Below are positions 29,920 through 37,407 of a stretch of DNA of 64,000 nt, in pieces. Below the pieces are notes generated by a model that saw only the letters and a program-made list of their open reading frames with translations, searched no databases and was not told the origin of the DNA. The first letter of the stretch is position 1, and each line of letters opens with the position of its first letter. The DNA lies in NCBI RefSeq assembly GCF_000621665.1, contig NZ_JHXQ01000002.1, positions 338,095 through 402,094 on the forward strand, written 5' to 3'. The DNA comes from Allorhizobium undicola ORS 992 = ATCC 700741 (GTDB lineage: Bacteria > Pseudomonadota > Alphaproteobacteria > Rhizobiales > Rhizobiaceae). A program made the translations under genes and the position numbers.

Positions 29920-31452
29920 ATGAACATCGCTGCGAAGCCCGCTTCGATTGCCGCCGACGCCGCCGCCATCCTGGACCGGCTGGGCGTAGACAAGGCCGCT
30001 TACACCACAGGCGATCTCAAATCCTTCTCGCCCGTTACCGGTGAACAGACCGGCAGCCTGAAAACCGTATCCGCCAGCGAAGCAAGCGCCACGATCGAAC
30101 GGGCAGACGAGGCTTTCCGGGCATGGCGTCTGGTGCCCGCGCCCAAGCGGGGCGAACTGGTTCGGCTTCTGGGCGAAGAACTTCGCGCCGCCAAGACCGA
30201 TCTTGGCCGACTCGTTTCCATCGAAGCTGGCAAAATCCCTTCCGAAGGTCTGGGTGAAGTGCAGGAAATGATCGACATCTGCGATTTCGCCGTCGGGCTT
30301 TCCCGCCAGCTTTATGGCCTGACCATTGCCACGGAGCGCCCCGGCCACCGCATGATGGAAACCTGGCATCCGCTGGGTGTCGTCGGCATCATCTCCGCCT
30401 TCAACTTCCCTGTTGCCGTCTGGGCCTGGAATGCGGCGCTGGCGCTGGTCTGCGGCAATAGCGTGGTGTGGAAACCATCCGAGAAGACCCCGCTGACGGC
30501 ACTGGCAACACATGCCATTCTTGAGCGGGCAATCAAGCGCTTCGGAGAAGCGCCCGAAGGCCTTTCGCAGCTATTGATCGGCGATCGTGCCATCGGCGAG
30601 GTTCTTGTTGACCACGCCAAGGTGCGGCTGGTGTCTGCCACCGGCTCCACCCGCATGGGCCGCGAGGTTGGCCCCAGACTTGCCCGGCGCTTTGCCCGCG
30701 CCATCCTCGAACTCGGCGGCAATAATGGCGGCATCGTCTGCCCCTCGGCCGATCTCGACATGGCCTTGCGCGCCATCGCCTTTGGCGCAATGGGCACGGC
30801 CGGGCAACGCTGCACCACCTTGCGTCGGCTTTTCGTTCATGAAAGCGTTTACGATCAGCTGCTTCCCCGGCTGAAAAAGGCATATGCCAGCGTTTCCGTC
30901 GGCAACCCGCTGGACGGCAACGCTCTGGTCGGCCCGTTGATCGACAAACTCGCCTTTGACGCCATGCAGAAGGCTCTCGATGAGGCACGCGCCCTTGGCG
31001 GCACAGTCCATGGCGGCGAGCGGGTAATTCTCGGCAACCACGACGCATTCTACGTCAAGCCAGCTCTCGTTGAAATGCCTGCCCATTCGGGTCCGGTGCT
31101 GGAAGAAACCTTCGCACCCATTCTTTACGTGCTGAAATATACCGATTTCGACGCCGCCCTTGCCGATCATAACGCCGTGGGCGCCGGCCTTTCCTCTTCC
31201 ATATTCACGCTGGACATGCGCGAAGCCGAACGCTTCCTTTCGGTCGATGGTTCGGATTGCGGTATTGCCAATGTCAATATCGGCACGTCCGGTGCGGAAA
31301 TCGGGGGGGCATTCGGCGGCGAAAAAGAAACCGGTGGCGGGCGCGAATCCGGCTCGGATGCGTGGAAGGCCTATATGCGACGCGCAACCAATACCATCAA
31401 CTATTCCAAATCCCTGCCGCTGGCACAGGGCGTCTCATTCGACATTGAATAA
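29920..31452 (+). CDS. amaB: L-2-aminoadipate-semialdehyde dehydrogenase (ALDH7 family)
   Basis: 510-residue NAD(P)-dependent aldehyde dehydrogenase. Active-site Cys is in GTAGQRCTTLRR and the general-base Glu in LELGGNNG; the cofactor region reads ISAFNFPVAVWAWN and SATGSTRMG. The overall pattern (GAEIGGAFGGEKETGGGRESGSDAW) is that of ALDH7/AmaB, which oxidises 2-aminoadipate semialdehyde to 2-aminoadipate. It starts 27 bp after hglS behind AACGGAG and forms an operon with it. Substrate assignment rests on family and context. Confidence 0.85.
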   Translation: MNIAAKPASIAADAAAILDRLGVDKAAYTTGDLKSFSPVTGEQTGSLKTVSASEASATIERADEAFRAWRLVPAPKRGELVRLLGEELRAAKTDLGRLVSIEAGKIPSEGLGEVQEMIDICDFAVGLSRQLYGLTIATERPGHRMMETWHPLGVVGIISAFNFPVAVWAWNAALALVCGNSVVWKPSEKTPLTALATHAILERAIKRFGEAPEGLSQLLIGDRAIGEVLVDHAKVRLVSATGSTRMGREVGPRLARRFARAILELGGNNGGIVCPSADLDMALRAIAFGAMGTAGQRCTTLRRLFVHESVYDQLLPRLKKAYASVSVGNPLDGNALVGPLIDKLAFDAMQKALDEARALGGTVHGGERVILGNHDAFYVKPALVEMPAHSGPVLEETFAPILYVLKYTDFDAALADHNAVGAGLSSSIFTLDMREAERFLSVDGSDCGIANVNIGTSGAEIGGAFGGEKETGGGRESGSDAWKAYMRRATNTINYSKSLPLAQGVSFDIE

Positions 31453-31475
31453 GACGGCAAAAGGCGCTTCGGGAA

Positions 31476-31502
31476 CCCATGCTGGCGCCACGCCAGCATG
31501 GG
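31476..31502 (+). terminator. Stem-loop after amaB
   Basis: 12-bp perfect stem CCCATGCTGGCG/CGCCAGCATGGG around a CCA loop, 24 bp past amaB; no T-tract follows. Nothing else is evident between it and the tRNA at 31717. Confidence 0.6.
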
Positions 31503-31716
31503 AGCCTTCCTGCCTGAAAACTTTCGCTCTGCCAGAAGGTGCCAAGACCACGCACCGGGAAAGCATCTCTCCCTTTTGCAGCCCCGGCACATCCATCCAT
31601 GCGTGCAGAATTTTTTGAAATTCTCCATGATTTGGAAAGCCAATTCAGAAGCTCAACAGCCTATTGCGTGACGAGGGCTTGCATTTTCCTTCCACTGCGT
31701 TGAAAACACATGCCGC

Positions 31717-31759
31717 GCGGACGTGGCGAAACTGGTAGACGCAAGGGACTTAAAATCCC
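31717..31759 (+). pseudogene. Host tRNA-Leu(UAA), 5' half, cut off by element insertion
   Basis: The 43 nt from GCGGACG contain the 5' acceptor strand, a leucine-type D arm (TGGCGAAACTGGTAGACGCA) and the anticodon stem-loop AGGGA-CTTAAAA-TCCC, then stop matching a tRNA. The missing variable arm, T arm, acceptor 3' strand and CCA are found at 46439-46480. Joined across the 12-bp att core, the halves give a complete 85-nt tRNA-Leu with anticodon UAA, all stems paired. Confidence 0.93.
31748..31759 (+). repeat. attL core
   Basis: ACTTAAAATCCC, identical to 46427-46438. It covers the anticodon loop and 3' side of the anticodon stem of the host tRNA-Leu. Confidence 0.9.
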
Positions 31760-31878
31760 GACGTGTCCGCAGAAAAGCGCAACCGGATCATGCGCTTAGG
31801 CCTAGTCGAGCCGATAAGGGCCTGATATAGGCCCGATGCGCGTGTTTCGTCTATGAGTCTGGACGCGTTGGAATGGAA

Positions 31879-31964
31879 GGCCGCTTGCCGAAATTGGTAG
31901 ACGGAAGGCACTTAAAATGCCTCGGGCTACGCCCGTGTGGGTTCGATTCCCACAGCGGCCACCA
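31879..31964 (+). tRNA. tRNA-Leu(UAA), element-borne
   Basis: An 86-nt gene with all parts: acceptor GGCCGCT/AGCGGCC plus discriminator A and encoded CCA, D arm CCG...CGG with GG at 18-19, anticodon stem-loop AGGCA-CTTAAAA-TGCCT (anticodon TAA), a long class II variable arm with CGGGC/GCCCG and a T arm GTGGG-TTCGATT-CCCAC. It lies 119 bp downstream of the truncated host tRNA-Leu(UAA), inside the element, and probably relies on the former host tRNA promoter. It decodes the same codons as the gene the element destroyed. Confidence 0.95.
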
Positions 31965-32000
31965 GCTCCAACCGCTATTGCGGTCGAGGCCAGCTTGACC

Positions 32001-32984
32001 TCAATAATCGTCTAAGCTTTTGCCCAGTTGGGTGAAAATCGGCCTAAGTTCCTCTCGTGTGAGGGGCCAATTCTCGACAGTCTCGGCAGGCTTGGAGGCC
32101 CCACCTAGATAAGCCAGCAGTATGGCGGGCTGACGAAACAGGTGGCTGTGCGTGGCCTGGCTTGCTACATGAGCCGGAATGTGGGGCTTGGAATTGAGGA
32201 ATGTCCTGAGTGAGGCGGCGGCATCGGTTCCGAGAAGCGGGGCAAGGGCGTCGATGATAAGAACGTTTGACTTCGCTGCTTCCGGCGTGACGCCAGCCAC
32301 AGCCTCTCGATAAATGCCGTCTACCTGCACAAGCAGTTCCCGCCCTGGTCGATCCAGTTCTTCAAGCGCGATGACTACCTGACCGAAGAAGTCATCTGTT
32401 GTTTCGATAAGCGCCATGCTTCTCGCGACCGTGCGCCGGACGCTGGTCGGTGCTTCTTTCTTCCCTTTGTATATCCGGTCGTGCGTAAGCTCACTGTGCG
32501 CATGCTGGAGGAGCGTGCGAACCTGCACCTCACATGGCATGCCTTTGGCCAGCGTTAGGCCATCGACCTGCATCTCAGTCGATGTGCGCACAACGAAATG
32601 GTCGGACTGACAGGCAAACTCTAAAGGCCTAGCCTCTCGCTCTTGCTCAAAGTCTCTATCCTTAGATACTTCGAAGCCGCATTCGCTGAGCGCCTGTCCT
32701 ACAAGCTTCACATCTCCCGCAAGCAGCACAACGAAGCGGACGCCGACCTTATCCTCTACGCCCGCATAAGGATCCTGATAATTCTTGCGGTGAAATGCCT
32801 TGTCGATGAAGGAACTATCGGTCTTCGTCCGGGGCACTGGCGCAATCTTTATGACTTCGTCGAGCGTACGGGGAGCGACGATCATGGCGAGACGATTGGT
32901 CACGCAGGAAACAACGTGCCGCCCCCAAGCCTCATATAGCGGTTTCTCCTGCGCCCAACGCGCTAGTAGCTCCGACTCATTCAT
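32001..32984 (-). CDS. RelA/SpoT-domain nucleotidyltransferase
   Basis: 327 residues. Residues 45-175 follow the RelA/SpoT synthetase pattern: basic ATP-binding stretch PRTKTDSSFIDK (51-62), AGVEDKVGVRFVVL (74-87), QSDHFVV (126-132) and the catalytic-Glu motif CEVQVRTLLQHAHSELTH (Glu152). The residue before Gln126, normally the nucleotide-stacking Tyr, is Cys125. There is no hydrolase HD domain, and the C-terminal 140 residues are helical and unassigned. It could be a (p)ppGpp synthetase, another nucleotide-signal maker, or a toxSAS-like toxin that pyrophosphorylates tRNA. Its ATG overlaps the NA37 stop (ATGA), so the two are coupled. Confidence 0.82.
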   Translation of the reverse strand: MNESELLARWAQEKPLYEAWGRHVVSCVTNRLAMIVAPRTLDEVIKIAPVPRTKTDSSFIDKAFHRKNYQDPYAGVEDKVGVRFVVLLAGDVKLVGQALSECGFEVSKDRDFEQEREARPLEFACQSDHFVVRTSTEMQVDGLTLAKGMPCEVQVRTLLQHAHSELTHDRIYKGKKEAPTSVRRTVARSMALIETTDDFFGQVVIALEELDRPGRELLVQVDGIYREAVAGVTPEAAKSNVLIIDALAPLLGTDAAASLRTFLNSKPHIPAHVASQATHSHLFRQPAILLAYLGGASKPAETVENWPLTREELRPIFTQLGKSLDDY

Positions 32985-34057
32985 TGCTCATTGCGGATAC
33001 GATCCCGCACGGTGATGCGCGTCCACTCGGGCCTCGTGCCATCTGCGGCAGGATCGCCGGCAATTGGCTCGACGGTGACGAGCTCAGCGAAGCGCTCAGC
33101 GGGACCCGAAAGCTGTAAGTCCGAATTGAAGACCACCTTCCGCCGCCGGAGTTGGTACTTGAGATCAGACAGATCCTTGCTGATAGCCGCGTCAGGGAAG
33201 TCGTTTCGCTCCATATAGGTCGCATACGCGTCTCGCATGTCCGCTCCCTTAAGATAGCGGGTTGCAAACGTTGCCGTGTCGACGGTCGGTGACTGGTCAA
33301 CCTTCAGATAGGTATATAGACTAGTGTTAATATCCAGTTTCTCGTGCTCCGGTATGTCAAGCTTCCCGACAAATTCCTTCGTTAACTCAAAGAATTTTCT
33401 AGTTTGCCGGGCGCTATCCTGCGGTATGTTGCAACCAAGGAACGTCTCGTAAAAATACTGCGCTGCATTGTCTCGATTGGCCGCCGTCATGAGGTCGTCG
33501 TACACAAACGCTTTCCAGCCCTCGCTTTCTTCTGAATGCGTATCGACTTCCACGAATGCGCCGATCTTGTACAGTCTGGCTTCGGGAGTGAGGACAAGGT
33601 TCCTCAGGAATTCGAGAGTTAGCGAGCCGTCCTCACTGAATGCGAAACCGGAGTGGGGCTCGGCTTTAATTATGCCGATGAACCGTTTTGGTGGATAGCT
33701 GACTTGTCCGCTGATCACGACCACTATACCGCCGGGGATATTAAGGCGTGTCTGCGCCCGTGCCAACATGTCGGCAGCTTCACGTGATTGGCTGATGAAG
33801 AGCGGGTCGTCACTGTCTGCTAAACGTCTCGCTAGATCGAGGGCGCTACCGGCCGCATTGGCAGTGATGTGCATTTCCATGCAACGAGAAGCGCTTCCTA
33901 GAGCGGTGATGAACCGATCCTGCAAGGCGGCAGAATCTTCATTGCCGAGTACGGTCAACGATCCGGCATACCTAGGCTGGACGATCTGTCTGTCTTCTAA
34001 CCTCTTGTAAATCTGATGAATTATAACGCGAGAAATGTTTAAATTCTCGAAGATCAC
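32981..34057 (-). CDS. NdpA/YejK-type (NA37) nucleoid-associated protein
   Basis: 358 residues, GTG start behind GAGGGGG. The N-terminal half has the NA37 opening (ISRVIIHQIYKRLEDRQIVQ) and PGGIVVVISGQVSYPPKRFIGIIKAE. The middle has LYKIGAFVEVDTH and NAAQYFYETFLGC, and the helical C-terminal part resembles YejK (FFELTKEFVGKLDIPEHEKLDI). YejK binds the nucleoid and topoisomerases in E. coli. Here it heads a two-gene operon with a RelA/SpoT-fold protein inside a mobile element, a pairing that suggests a DNA- or phage-sensing partner. Function inferred. Confidence 0.8.
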   Translation of the reverse strand: MIFENLNISRVIIHQIYKRLEDRQIVQPRYAGSLTVLGNEDSAALQDRFITALGSASRCMEMHITANAAGSALDLARRLADSDDPLFISQSREAADMLARAQTRLNIPGGIVVVISGQVSYPPKRFIGIIKAEPHSGFAFSEDGSLTLEFLRNLVLTPEARLYKIGAFVEVDTHSEESEGWKAFVYDDLMTAANRDNAAQYFYETFLGCNIPQDSARQTRKFFELTKEFVGKLDIPEHEKLDINTSLYTYLKVDQSPTVDTATFATRYLKGADMRDAYATYMERNDFPDAAISKDLSDLKYQLRRRKVVFNSDLQLSGPAERFAELVTVEPIAGDPAADGTRPEWTRITVRDRIRNEQ

Positions 34058-34214
34058 GCGCAGCCCCCTCGCGATTGCTCGAAGATTCGTGAAACCGAAT
34101 CTGTAAAACCTTAAAGCGAGTACAGGTATTGCTTAAAAACTATAAGGATGTCCATAGTTCTTATTATGTACTTAAAAAGTACGAGCTCTTGGTCATCGGT
34201 TGCTATCTCTTCGC

Positions 34215-34658
34215 TCATTCTCGGCCTGCTCCCAGGATCAATGTAGCCAGCTCGTCCAGCCGCTCTGGCGTCAGCTCACATTCCCAGGCTACCAGAGGTA
34301 GCCAACCCGCAGCCCGAAGTTCGTCCTGCACTCGACTATCTCGCAGTACATTAGCCTCCAACTTGCCCCGCCAAAAATCCGTCCTCGTCTTCGGCAGGGT
34401 CGCCGCCCGACACCCCGGATGCTGGTGCCAGAAGCAGCCGTGCACGAACACGGCGATACGCCGCGAAGGGAAGACGATGTCCGGTCGTCCGGGCAAGTCG
34501 TTGCGTCGAAGGGAGTAGCGTAGGCCCTTCGCGTGAAGATGGTGACGCACGATCATCTCTGGGCCTGTGTCTCTTGACCGGACGCGCGCCATGATCTCGC
34601 TGCGCTTCTCCTGTGTGAACACGTCAGCCAATGAACTTTCCCCGTTCCCGTTCTCCAT
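34215..34658 (-). CDS. vsr: Very-short-patch mismatch endonuclease Vsr
   Basis: 147-residue endonuclease that nicks at T:G mismatches left by deamination of 5-methylcytosine, preserving methylase sites. The family motifs are all visible: RSEIMARVRSRDTGPE, GLRYSLRRNDLPGRPDIVF with the catalytic Asp, FVHGCFWHQHPGC and RDSRVQDELRAAGWLPLVAWECEL. It is read divergently from a C5 methyltransferase 56 bp away, the standard association. Confidence 0.95.
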   Translation of the reverse strand: MENGNGESSLADVFTQEKRSEIMARVRSRDTGPEMIVRHHLHAKGLRYSLRRNDLPGRPDIVFPSRRIAVFVHGCFWHQHPGCRAATLPKTRTDFWRGKLEANVLRDSRVQDELRAAGWLPLVAWECELTPERLDELATLILGAGRE

Positions 34659-34714
34659 CCGATGCGTTAACTATGTCTCGAATGACCAATCACACACAAG
34701 ATGATATCCCTTAA

Positions 34715-35818
34715 ATGAGCCTCAAGTTCGTCGATCTATTCTCCTGCGGCGGCGGGATGTCCACCGGCTTTGTGCGCCGCGGCTTCCGCACGATTGGCGC
34801 CGTGGACCTAGAGGTCGCCAAGCCGAGCCACGGCGTCGGTGCAACCTTCTGCAATGACACATATGAGCGGAATCTCGGCCTTCGGCCTATGTCGGCAGAC
34901 CTTGCAGTAACGGGACCGGAGGAGGTTGCGTCCTACTTCGGATTTAAGCCGGGGGATATCGACGTCCTCATCTCATGTGCGCCGTGCACCGGCTTCAGCC
35001 AGAAGCAGAGCCGCAACCACGTGCATGATGACGGCCGTAACCAACTAGTCGAGCGAGCCGCGGTGTTCGCCGCAGCCTGGCGCCCCCGCTACGTCGTTAT
35101 CGAGAACGTCAAGGAACTTCTTCGGGGCCGTCATAAGCATCACTTCCACGGGCTACACAGGGGGCTCACAAATCTCGGCTACGACGTTTTCGCTGAGATA
35201 CACGACCTTAAGGACTTCGGACTTCCACAAAGCCGCATCCGGTCTTTGATCGTGGCCAAGCTCGGCGGGACGTTTCATCTGGACCTTCGGAGGGTCAATG
35301 CCCACCGCACCGTCCGTGACGCGATCGGGCATCTCCCGGCGATCGACGCTGGGGAGACCCACTCGGAAGACCCCATGCACACTTGCCCGCGACTCAGCGG
35401 CCACTCACTTGAGAGGATGCGCGCTATTCCTAAAGATGGCGGGAGTTGGACCGATCTGACCGACGAACAGGCTCATCTCCGCATTCCTAGCATGAACGTC
35501 GAGAAGCCGGGATCTTTTCCCGACGTCTATGGCCGTCTCGCCTGGGACCGACCGGCGCCGACGATAACCCGCGAATGCAGCCACCCCGGAAATGGGCGTT
35601 ATAGCCACCCGGAGCAGGACCGTCTCCTGTCAGTCCGGGAAATGGCTTTGCTGCAGGGGTTTCCATCCGACTACCAGTTCGAGGGGTCGCTGTCCTTCAA
35701 GTATCGGCAGATCGGGGATGCAGTGCCGCCAATGATTGCCTCTATGATCGCGGACACGATTGCCGAGGACATCGCCGGACGCCGCGCAGAGCCGAGTCAA
35801 CTGCGAATGGCCGTCTAG
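34715..35818 (+). CDS. DNA (cytosine-5-)-methyltransferase
   Basis: 367-residue C5 methylase. Motif I is DLFSCGGGMSTGF (7-19), motif IV with catalytic Cys91 is SCAPCTGFS in place of the usual PCQPFS, motif VI VIENV (128-132), motif VIII QSRIR and motif X IGDAVPP. A variable region between VIII and IX (about 200-290) would read the target, which cannot be predicted here. It converges with a restriction endonuclease gene and overlaps it by 4 bp at the 3' ends; a Vsr gene lies upstream. Confidence 0.93.
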   Translation: MSLKFVDLFSCGGGMSTGFVRRGFRTIGAVDLEVAKPSHGVGATFCNDTYERNLGLRPMSADLAVTGPEEVASYFGFKPGDIDVLISCAPCTGFSQKQSRNHVHDDGRNQLVERAAVFAAAWRPRYVVIENVKELLRGRHKHHFHGLHRGLTNLGYDVFAEIHDLKDFGLPQSRIRSLIVAKLGGTFHLDLRRVNAHRTVRDAIGHLPAIDAGETHSEDPMHTCPRLSGHSLERMRAIPKDGGSWTDLTDEQAHLRIPSMNVEKPGSFPDVYGRLAWDRPAPTITRECSHPGNGRYSHPEQDRLLSVREMALLQGFPSDYQFEGSLSFKYRQIGDAVPPMIASMIADTIAEDIAGRRAEPSQLRMAV

Positions 35819-36579
35819 CCGGGACGGCCCAATTCCCACCAAGCGTGCAATGGACAGAAGTCGATGTTCAGGCCGGAGATAGTCACCTTCTCGACGCTTC
35901 CGTCCAACACTAGCCGGAAAGCCTTCCGGCCGTTAATCCGAACGTCAGCACCGGTACCGCCTGCCTTAGTGATTTTGCCGAAATCGTCGCCACCGAGGTC
36001 GGCGACTGCGGCCAGAACCTCTTTCGGTATTTCGCGCAGGTCGTATCTGACCCTCTCCTCGTCGCCGTAGCTGCGGAGTATGAAGATGCGCTCATACTCG
36101 TCGAGGTGCGAGAGGATCCGGCGCCGGACCTGCTCCGGCGCGTCTTCCGGTCCGCTCAGGTCCCTGATCCAGCGGGCCTCCATGAGCTTGGAGATGGTAA
36201 TTGACTTAGGGTTCAGTCCCTTTGCAGCTTCTGTCTTTAGCGAATAGAAGCGACCGTCAACTTCCAGATCTGCGCCTCTGTGGACCATGCTATCGGTTCG
36301 TCTCGCTTTGTGGCCGGCCCGCTTGAATGATTGCTCGAGGATATGCTCAAAGTTTTCTTTCTTTAAGGGCACCCCGCTTGAGGCGTGGTGGGCAGCAAGA
36401 CGAGTGGAGAAATATTCTAAGGCTGCATCATCGAGAAAATCTTTACGTAGGTGCTCACAAATCTGCTCCTCCGCGAATTTTGCAATTATGCCGGTCAGAA
36501 CCTCGACTTGAATCGGAGTCAGCAGTTTTAGCGCTGCAACCGCCGCTTTTATATCTTCCCTCTTGTCTGCCTCGTCCAC
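35815..36579 (-). CDS. Type II restriction endonuclease (candidate, PD-(D/E)xK)
   Basis: 254-residue soluble protein. A PD-(D/E)xK-type core is suggested by RGADLEVDGRFYSLKTE: Asp104 or Glu106, then Ser-Leu-Lys115-Thr-Glu about ten residues later, on predicted beta strands. The position, tail-to-tail with a C5 methyltransferase and next to vsr, is typical of a type II restriction-modification system, and the assignment rests on context plus this motif. The recognition site is unknown. Confidence 0.72.
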   Translation of the reverse strand: MDEADKREDIKAAVAALKLLTPIQVEVLTGIIAKFAEEQICEHLRKDFLDDAALEYFSTRLAAHHASSGVPLKKENFEHILEQSFKRAGHKARRTDSMVHRGADLEVDGRFYSLKTEAAKGLNPKSITISKLMEARWIRDLSGPEDAPEQVRRRILSHLDEYERIFILRSYGDEERVRYDLREIPKEVLAAVADLGGDDFGKITKAGGTGADVRINGRKAFRLVLDGSVEKVTISGLNIDFCPLHAWWELGRPG

Positions 36580-36744
36580 CTTCGGTCCCCATAGCTCACT
36601 TTTGGGGCACTATCAGGGACCGGAGGCCGGCGGTCAAGAAGACACTTTCAATAACGCCTCCAGTGTCTTGGCTTAATTTTCGTGGGGAGGGATGATCCGT
36701 TCGATTTGTCTCAAGGGCGGCGAAATAGCGAAAGGTTCCGACCG

Positions 36745-37068
36745 TCAGTAGTCGATTGCGTGAATTCGGTCTTCGTCCGTTACTATTTTCGTCTGCAACT
36801 CTGCCGACACCCGCTTGAGAAATGCCCTATGTCGGCTGTCCGGCGCGAAGGACGCAGCGAGCATATGGTCGCCGATAATCCTGTGCGCTTCGGCTCCGTA
36901 ATATTCACGATATAGAGCCGCAGCGTGACGAACGTCGTCATCGGTCGGTTCGCGCCGCCTGTCTCGCCTCTCAGCAGCAAGTATCAGAACGCCACCGACG
37001 ATTGCCGCCACATACCATGTAGCGAGCGCCTTATAGACCCAGGTAACGATCGTTCCAAAGCTATCCAT
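36745..37068 (-). CDS. Small single-pass membrane protein
   Basis: 107 residues from the Met at 37068: MDSFGTIVTWVYKALATWY, a membrane segment (about 16-33, VAAIVGGVLILAA), then an RRDRRR positive-inside flank and a soluble helical tail. The frame is open upstream to 37230, but that part overlaps the divergent XRE gene. It is transcribed away from the XRE/P-loop pair across a short AT-rich promoter region. No domain recognised; possibly part of the same module. Confidence 0.6.
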   Translation of the reverse strand: MDSFGTIVTWVYKALATWYVAAIVGGVLILAAERRDRRREPTDDDVRHAAALYREYYGAEAHRIIGDHMLAASFAPDSRHRAFLKRVSAELQTKIVTDEDRIHAIDY

Positions 37069-37161
37069 GAATGTTGAGTATAATCGACAAATCAAAAAAG
37101 TAAGCAAAAATGTGACGATCAGTCCGTGGACGATTTGTCTACATGCCGGCGCTATGCCGAT

Positions 37162-37407
37162 ATGTTGGATTACAGAAGAATCTTGGCAGAGAACGTGAAG
37201 GCAGCGAGAAAGGCACTCGATCTGTCCCAAGAGGCTCTCGCGCTGGAGGCATCGATAGATCGCACCTATGTCAGTGGCATCGAGCGGGGTAGACGAAACC
37301 CATCGCTGACCATGATCGCGAAACTTGCCGAAAGGCTGAAGACCACGCCGGCGGCACTATTGACGCCCATTAACGAAGACCAGACGGGGAAAGTAGATGG
37401 GGGATAG
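37162..37407 (+). CDS. XRE-family helix-turn-helix regulator
   Basis: 81 residues, almost entirely a Cro/CI-type HTH: ILAENVKAARKALDLSQEALALEASIDRTYVSGIERGRRNPSLTMIAKLAERL. Start at 37162 (MLDYRRIL) fits the family; an in-frame GTG at 37126 would add 12 residues. Neither has a good ribosome site. It overlaps the P-loop gene by 11 bp, so the two are co-translated, and lies opposite a membrane protein gene. It probably autoregulates this module. Confidence 0.85.
   Translation: MLDYRRILAENVKAARKALDLSQEALALEASIDRTYVSGIERGRRNPSLTMIAKLAERLKTTPAALLTPINEDQTGKVDGG

Noticed and set aside
31717..31800. An intact tRNA-Leu at the left border
   Set aside because: After the anticodon stem the sequence lacks a variable arm, T arm and CCA; it is only a 5' half.
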